A DNA stretch of 64,000 nucleotides, from assembly GCF_001984175.1 (NCBI RefSeq), contig NZ_MTQP01000066.1, positions 620,001-684,000 of the forward strand, in the 5' to 3' direction. Made by a program: the position numbers and the translations under genes. This document shows positions 60,111 through 64,000 of the stretch, one piece after another; the stretch's first letter is position 1, and each line of letters starts with the position of its first letter. Under the pieces are notes generated by a model that saw nothing but the letters and a program-made list of their open reading frames with translations, was not told the DNA's origin and searched no databases. This DNA comes from Saccharothrix sp. ALI-22-I. Its GTDB lineage: Bacteria; Actinomycetota; Actinomycetes; Mycobacteriales; Pseudonocardiaceae.

Positions 60111-60596
60111 GTGGAGGCGATTCCGCTGTCGGAGGGCGACCTGCGGTGGGTGTTCCCCCACCTGGTCGACGTCGATCCGGTCTTGGACGTGCTGCGGCTG
60201 GCCGCGGTGCGGGTCGAACGGCTGGCCGACAACCTGGGCAGACCCGGCACGGGCCTGGTCTTCGACCACCTGCCCGGCGCACCCTACGCGGGTCTCTCCG
60301 GCCTCGCCGAGATCGAGGAGGTGACCTTCCACGTCCACGTGGCACTGCCCCGCGACCCGCACCGCCACGTGGTCACCCCGCCACCGCCGTGGCAGGTGGC
60401 GGGCGAGATCTCGGTCCGCTGCGACGCCATCCGGGACTGCGGCAGGCACGAGATCGAGAGCGTCGAGTCGGAGCACGACACGCCGTTGGACGCGGCGAAC
60501 GGGGTGCTGACCGTCGCGGGGTGGCTGTTGGACCGCGGCCTGACCGAGCCGCACGCCTCCTGGCGCAAGCGCGACGTGCTCAGCCGACACCGCTGA
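60111..60596 (+). CDS. Conserved hypothetical protein
   Basis: A 161-residue soluble protein (EAIPLSEGDLRWVFPHLVDV, LVFDHLPGAPYAGLSGLAEI, EVTFHVHVALPRDPHRHVV) that I do not assign to a family. The GTG at 60111 is the start. The mixed beta-strand pattern and C-terminal acidic helix suggest a small globular fold. It is divergent from HelY and its 3' end overlaps the convergent dagK gene by 17 bases. No function is proposed. Confidence 0.75.
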   Translation: MEAIPLSEGDLRWVFPHLVDVDPVLDVLRLAAVRVERLADNLGRPGTGLVFDHLPGAPYAGLSGLAEIEEVTFHVHVALPRDPHRHVVTPPPPWQVAGEISVRCDAIRDCGRHEIESVESEHDTPLDAANGVLTVAGWLLDRGLTEPHASWRKRDVLSRHR

Positions 60597-61533
60597 CAGG
60601 CGCGGGAGCATCGCCGACGGGCCCGTCGGCACTGGGCTCGGCGGCGGCGGTGACGGCGCCTGTGACGGCGGTGAGCGCGCCGGGCACGCACGTGACGGTC
60701 AACGGCACGCCGCTCAGCCGCTCACCGTCGGCGTAGGCCACCCACGACGGCCCGGACAGCCGCACGGACCGCGCCTGGAACGTGCGCACCGCCGGGTGGT
60801 CCACGTGCCGTCCGGTGCGCAGTGTGGGCAGCATCCGCAGCAGGGTGCGCCGGGGCGCCGCCCGCACCACGGTCAGGTCGAACAGGCCGTCGGCCGGTGA
60901 GGCGTCCGGGCACACCGGGATGCCGCCGCCGTAGCTGGTGGTGTTGCCGACCGCGACCAGCAGCGCGTCCAGTTCCAGCACGTCGTCGTCGGTCTCGACG
61001 ACCAGCCGTTCGGGCCGCAGCGCCGCCAGTTCGGCCAGGATCGCCAGGTCGTAGCGCCGCGGGCCGGCGGGCCGGCGCATCGCGTTCGCCCGCTCGTTGA
61101 CCGCCGAGTCGAACCCCGCGCACAGCACGGTGGCGAACCACGGTCCGTCCTCGACCCGTCCCAGGTCGAGTGTGCGGCGGGTGCCGTTGCGCAACGCGGC
61201 CACCACGTCGTCCACCGAGGTGGTGCCGAGCGCGGTGGCCAGGTCGTTGCCGGTGCCCGCGGGCACCACGGCCAGCGCGGTCGAGGACTGGGCGCAGGCC
61301 TGCACGGCCAGGTGCGCGCCGCCGTCACCGCCGAGGACGACCAGCACGTCGACCCCGTCGGCCACCGCCCGGCACGCCACCTCGGCCGTGCCCGCCGCCG
61401 AGGACGCCACGTGCAGGTCGAGGTGGTCGACCACGCCGCGCAGCCGTTCCGCGACGGTGCCCGCCACGCGCGCCGCCCTGCCCTTGCCCGAAGCGGGGCA
61501 CACCAGCAGAGCCGCCCGCGTTGACGTCGCCAT
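60580..61533 (-). CDS. dagK: Diacylglycerol kinase family lipid kinase
   Basis: A 317-residue DagK/YegS-type lipid kinase. The N-terminal nucleotide domain has CPASGKGRAARVAG (an NPxSGxG variant) and GGDGGAHLAVQ, where the family GGDG(T) motif has Gly for Thr, then VPAGTGNDLATAL. The C-terminal domain includes GGIPVCPDASPADGLFDLTV and the acidic DGLFD triad. It probably phosphorylates diacylglycerol or ceramide-like lipids. The gene sits between tatC and helY, which is the standard actinobacterial position. Confidence 0.93.
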   Translation of the reverse strand: MATSTRAALLVCPASGKGRAARVAGTVAERLRGVVDHLDLHVASSAAGTAEVACRAVADGVDVLVVLGGDGGAHLAVQACAQSSTALAVVPAGTGNDLATALGTTSVDDVVAALRNGTRRTLDLGRVEDGPWFATVLCAGFDSAVNERANAMRRPAGPRRYDLAILAELAALRPERLVVETDDDVLELDALLVAVGNTTSYGGGIPVCPDASPADGLFDLTVVRAAPRRTLLRMLPTLRTGRHVDHPAVRTFQARSVRLSGPSWVAYADGERLSGVPLTVTCVPGALTAVTGAVTAAAEPSADGPVGDAPAPVSGVG

Positions 61534-61534
61534 G

Positions 61535-61560
61535 GTCGGGGAGCCTACAAACTCCCCGAC
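61535..61560. terminator. Hairpin between tatC and dagK
   Basis: GTCGGGGAG (61535-61543) and CTCCCCGAC (61552-61560) form a 9-bp stem with an 8-base loop filling the 31-base gap between the tatC stop and the dagK start. It probably lowers read-through from the tat operon. Confidence 0.65.
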
Positions 61561-61564
61561 CCGA

Positions 61565-62581
61565 TCAGGTCACGTCGTCGTAGCCGGCGCGCCCCGGCGG
61601 CTGCTCCGGTGCGGGCACCGGCTGCGGCCTGGCCTGAACCTTGGGCTCCGGCTCAGGCTCGGGGTCGTCGATCGAGGACGGCGTGTACTCGAACGGCGCG
61701 GCCTCGTCGTCGGACAGCTCCTCCAGGCCCTCGGCCTTGCGCCTGCGCTCGGCCCGCCGGTCGTGGATGCGGGCGATCTGGATCGCCAGCTCGAACAGCA
61801 GCGACAGCGCCACCGCCAGCGCGATCATCGAGATCGGGTCGGTGCCCGGCGTCGCGATCGCGGCGAAGATGAACAGGCCGAACGTGATGCCGCGACGCCA
61901 TCGCCGCAGCTTGTCGTAGGTGAGGATGCCGACCTGGTTGAGCATCACCACGATCAGCGGCAGTTCGAAGCTCACGCCGAAGATCAGCAGCAACGCCAGC
62001 ACGAAGCTGATGTACTCCCCCGCCGTCAGCGCGGTGATGAACTTCTCGTCACCGAAGCTGACCAGCACGGACAGGCCCTGCGGCACGACGTAGAACGCGA
62101 GCGTCGCACCCGCCACGAACAGCACCGACGCGAAGGCCACGAAGACGACCGCGAACCGGCGTTCCTTGGCGTACAGGCCGGGCGCGATGAACCGCCACAC
62201 CTGGAACAGCCACAGCGGCGCGGTGAGGGCCATGCCCGCGCCCGCGCCGACCTTCAGGCGGATCATGAAGATCTCGAACGGCTGGGTCTGGAGCAGCTGG
62301 CACCCCACACCGCCCTGGGTGAGCCGCTGGTTCACCGGGATGCCGCAGTAGGGCGCGATCACGATGTCGCCGAGGCTGGGCAGGCCGAAGATCCGCCAAC
62401 CCCACCAGAACCAGCCGAAGATCGCACCCAACGCGATGAACAGCATCGCCAGCCCGAGGCGGTGCCGGAGGTCGTAGAGGTGATCCTTCAACGACATGGT
62501 GCCGTCGGGGTTGCCCCGACGGCTCGTGACCTTGCGGCGCTCCCGGCGCTGGGACCACCACCGGACCGGACTTGCCCCCAC
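61565..62581 (-). CDS. tatC: Sec-independent translocase TatC
   Basis: A 338-residue TatC, the six-helix core of the twin-arginine translocase that binds signal peptides. Hallmarks: SLKDHLYDLRHRLGLAMLF, the P-F-E region QTQPFEIFMIRLK, APLWLFQVWRFIAPGLYAKERRF and TPGTDPISMIALAVAL. The C-terminal 60 residues are an acidic, Pro-rich extension beyond the usual family length. It starts with GTG at 62581, 41 bases after tatA. The N-terminal 30 residues before LKDH are longer than in typical homologues, and an ATG in NPDGTMSLKDH could be an alternative start. Confidence 0.95.
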   Translation of the reverse strand: MGASPVRWWSQRRERRKVTSRRGNPDGTMSLKDHLYDLRHRLGLAMLFIALGAIFGWFWWGWRIFGLPSLGDIVIAPYCGIPVNQRLTQGGVGCQLLQTQPFEIFMIRLKVGAGAGMALTAPLWLFQVWRFIAPGLYAKERRFAVVFVAFASVLFVAGATLAFYVVPQGLSVLVSFGDEKFITALTAGEYISFVLALLLIFGVSFELPLIVVMLNQVGILTYDKLRRWRRGITFGLFIFAAIATPGTDPISMIALAVALSLLFELAIQIARIHDRRAERRRKAEGLEELSDDEAAPFEYTPSSIDDPEPEPEPKVQARPQPVPAPEQPPGRAGYDDVT

Positions 62582-62622
62582 CGTGCGGACCGTCCTTCGG
62601 CTCTAGTTGGTGCGCTGGCTCG

Positions 62623-62946
62623 TCAGTTGCTGTTCTTGTTCTGGAGGTTCTGCGCCGACTGCTCGATGGGCTGGGCCACCTGCGGCTGCGGCTGCGCGAC
62701 CGGCTGCTGCACGACCTGCGGCTGGGCGGGCGGCAGCTGCTGCGGCGCCTGCACCTGCGGCGGGGGCGTGTCCTGCGCCTTCGGCTGCGACGGGTCGTCC
62801 TCGTCGCGCAGGCCCTTGGTCTCGGCCTTCAGGATCTTGGCCGAGCGGCCGAGCGAACGCGCCATGTCGGGCAGCTTCTTCGCCCCGAACAGCAAGATGA
62901 TCACCACGGCGATGATGATCAGCTCAGTAGCTCCGAGGTTACCCAC
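62623..62946 (-). CDS. tatA: Sec-independent translocase subunit TatA
   Basis: A 107-residue pore-forming Tat subunit. A single membrane segment (GATELIIIAVVIILLF) is followed at once by the amphipathic helix GAKKLPDMARSLGRSAKIL, with conserved F-G and G-x-x-x-R features, and then a Gln/Pro-rich disordered tail of about 60 residues. The GTG at 62946 is preferred: AGGAGG precedes it, and the longer frame overlaps the upstream small membrane gene. This and tatC make the minimal translocase; the dioxygenase-like lipoprotein is one likely Tat client in this window. Confidence 0.95.
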   Translation of the reverse strand: MGNLGATELIIIAVVIILLFGAKKLPDMARSLGRSAKILKAETKGLRDEDDPSQPKAQDTPPPQVQAPQQLPPAQPQVVQQPVAQPQPQVAQPIEQSAQNLQNKNSN

Positions 62947-63205
62947 GGTGATCCTCCTGTCTGCCCCGGTCCACCGATGGTACGCGGGGTTCGCCCTGGC
63001 GGGCCTGGTCCGGACGCCGTTCGGCGAAGGCCACCCCGAGCGCGGCGAACCGCGCCCGCAGCAGACCGACGCCGTCGCCGACCCTGTCACCCACCAGAGT
63101 GCTGGCGGCGCGGAATCGACGCAACGATCCGATGACTCGGACTCCGGTCGCGACGAGCACGACCACTCCGAACAGGATCAGCGCCAGGATCGGCAAGTAC
63201 GGCAC
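62939..63205 (-). CDS. Small membrane protein between pafC and tatA
   Basis: An 88-residue protein with one N-terminal hydrophobic segment (YLPILALILFGVVVLVATGV) followed by a basic amphipathic stretch (RVIGSLRRFRAASTLVGDRV). It fills the gap between pafC and tatA and overlaps the tatA start by 8 bases, so it is probably co-translated with it. Small proteins occur at this spot in other Pseudonocardiales, in my recollection, but I know no function. Confidence 0.65.
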   Translation of the reverse strand: MPYLPILALILFGVVVLVATGVRVIGSLRRFRAASTLVGDRVGDGVGLLRARFAALGVAFAERRPDQARQGEPRVPSVDRGRQEDHRG

Positions 63206-63223
63206 GGCACCACGGTACTTGGC

Positions 63224-64000
63224 CTAGGTTGACGGGAGGTGATCCGCCCGGCGCAACGCCGCCTCCGCCTGCCGGGCGACCTCGGCCACCAGGTCCGGCG
63301 GTTGCTCGACGTGCACTTCACCGCCCAATCCGAGCAGCAACCGCACCATCCACGGTGTGTCGGCGTATCGCATGAGCACGCGGGCCCGGCCCTCGGGCAG
63401 CTCGACCAGCCCGTCGGTCGGGTAGTACTCGGCCACCCAGCGCGCGTCCGGTTCGAGCACCAGCACGGCCGTCCGCTGCGACGGGTCCGGCTGGAACAAC
63501 CCCTCCGATGTGTCGGTGGGCGTGGCGTGCGGCGGCGGGGCCGCGGGCTCGTCCAGCACCCGCACGGCGTCGATCCGGTCGAGCCGGAACAGCCGCACGC
63601 CGTCCGCCGCGCGACACCACGCCTCCAGATAACTTCGGCCTTCCACGAGCAGCATCCGCATCGGGTCGACCACGCGATCGGTGATCTCGTCCCGCGACGG
63701 GGTGTAGTAGCGCAGGTGCAGCGCGCGACCCCTCAGCACGCCGTCCGACACCGCGTCACGCACGCGTGCCGTCTCCGGCGCCTCCCGCACGGCCAGGCCC
63801 ACGGCCACCCCGGCGGGCTGCGCCTGTCCTACCGCAGCCTCGATCTTCGCCACCGCCCGCTGCACGGCGGCCTGGTCGGCGACGCCGGGCGTCTCGGCCA
63901 GCGCGCGCAGCGCCACCAGCAGCGACGTGGCCTCCGCGGCGGTCAGCCGCAGCGGCCGGCTCATGCCCGCGTCGAACGTGACGGTGACCGTGTCGCCCTC
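63224..64000 (-). CDS. pafC: PafC-like WYL-domain regulator, 5' end beyond window
   Basis: The 3' part (about 259 residues) of a WYL-domain transcription regulator. It reads without interruption to base 64000 (EGDTVTVTFDAG precedes MSRPLRL), so the N-terminal helix-turn-helix of about 70 residues lies outside. AEATSLLVALRALAE, LHLRYYTPSRDEITDRVVDP with the LEAWCR and RLFRLDRI strands are the WYL core. With PafB it forms the PafBC activator of the mycobacterial DNA-damage response, and the neighbouring tatA-tatC-helY order is the standard one. An internal Met at 63964 is not the true start. Confidence 0.88.
   Translation of the reverse strand, partial: EGDTVTVTFDAGMSRPLRLTAAEATSLLVALRALAETPGVADQAAVQRAVAKIEAAVGQAQPAGVAVGLAVREAPETARVRDAVSDGVLRGRALHLRYYTPSRDEITDRVVDPMRMLLVEGRSYLEAWCRAADGVRLFRLDRIDAVRVLDEPAAPPPHATPTDTSEGLFQPDPSQRTAVLVLEPDARWVAEYYPTDGLVELPEGRARVLMRYADTPWMVRLLLGLGGEVHVEQPPDLVAEVARQAEAALRRADHLPST

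Noticed and set aside
1..64000. tRNA or rRNA genes
   Set aside because: I scanned the longer intergenic gaps and saw no cloverleaf or rRNA-like stretch. This is a by-eye reading and not an exhaustive search.

Overview
The window looks like the chromosome of a filamentous actinomycete. Coding sequence is very G+C-rich, GTG starts are common, and many genes overlap as GTGA or ATGA. The gene content fits: a large NRPS with an MbtH-like protein, SigE- and SigG-type sigma factors, an F420-type LLM oxidoreductase, a CmtR-type metal sensor, and at the right end the actinobacterial pafC - tatA - tatC - dagK - helY order. Pseudonocardiales (Saccharothrix, Lentzea or Actinosynnema relatives) is my guess from general character; I could not test it.

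Layout. 1-16.4 kb is the 3' end of a nonribosomal peptide cluster. It holds one open-ended NRPS gene with the tail of an epimerization domain followed by C-A-T, C-A-T-E, C-A-T and C-A-T-E, then an overlapping MFS exporter and an overlapping MbtH-like gene, closed by a strong hairpin. No thioesterase is visible, so release must be encoded elsewhere. Epimerization domains fall after every second module, so the product segment should alternate D- and L-residues.

16.5-31 kb is a mixed region: chromate transporter, phosphodiesterase, GT4 glycosyltransferase, DUF proteins, a MarR/EamA divergent pair with two operator-like palindromes, a CmtR-type sensor with a CDF metal exporter, a Tat-lipoprotein dioxygenase-like protein, a YdcF protein, a DUF4032 protein, an RHH/Clp_N protein divergent from a SigE sigma factor coupled to an LCP protein, and a CPA2 antiporter.

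31-44.3 kb carries a P-loop kinase, a DEAD-box helicase, a MarR regulator flanked by an F420-type oxidoreductase and a deleted flavoprotein remnant that share the same operator motif, an IS200-type transposase remnant, a PLP decarboxylase, a P1 peptidase, a DUF4865 protein, a large CHAT/TPR protein and a diguanylate cyclase.

44.3-53.5 kb has an array of three identical SD/start/RDKIW/stop mini-ORFs, two MFS exporters, a SigG sigma factor with a coupled cupin-like partner, two DJ-1/PfpI-type proteins (one an AraC regulator), a class IV aminotransferase fold protein, a membrane protein, and an M24 peptidase coupled to an Lrp regulator. 53.5-64 kb is more conserved: a 5'-3' exonuclease-type protein, an Eis-type acetyltransferase, a DUF4333 protein, HelY, DagK, TatC, TatA and the 3' part of pafC.

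The signals that ordinary annotation would miss are the RDKIW mini-ORF array, the TTCG-N5-CGAA regulon around the second MarR gene, a 22-bp minisatellite that has become the C-terminus of the EamA gene, and the coupled SigE-LCP pair opposite the RHH/Clp_N gene.
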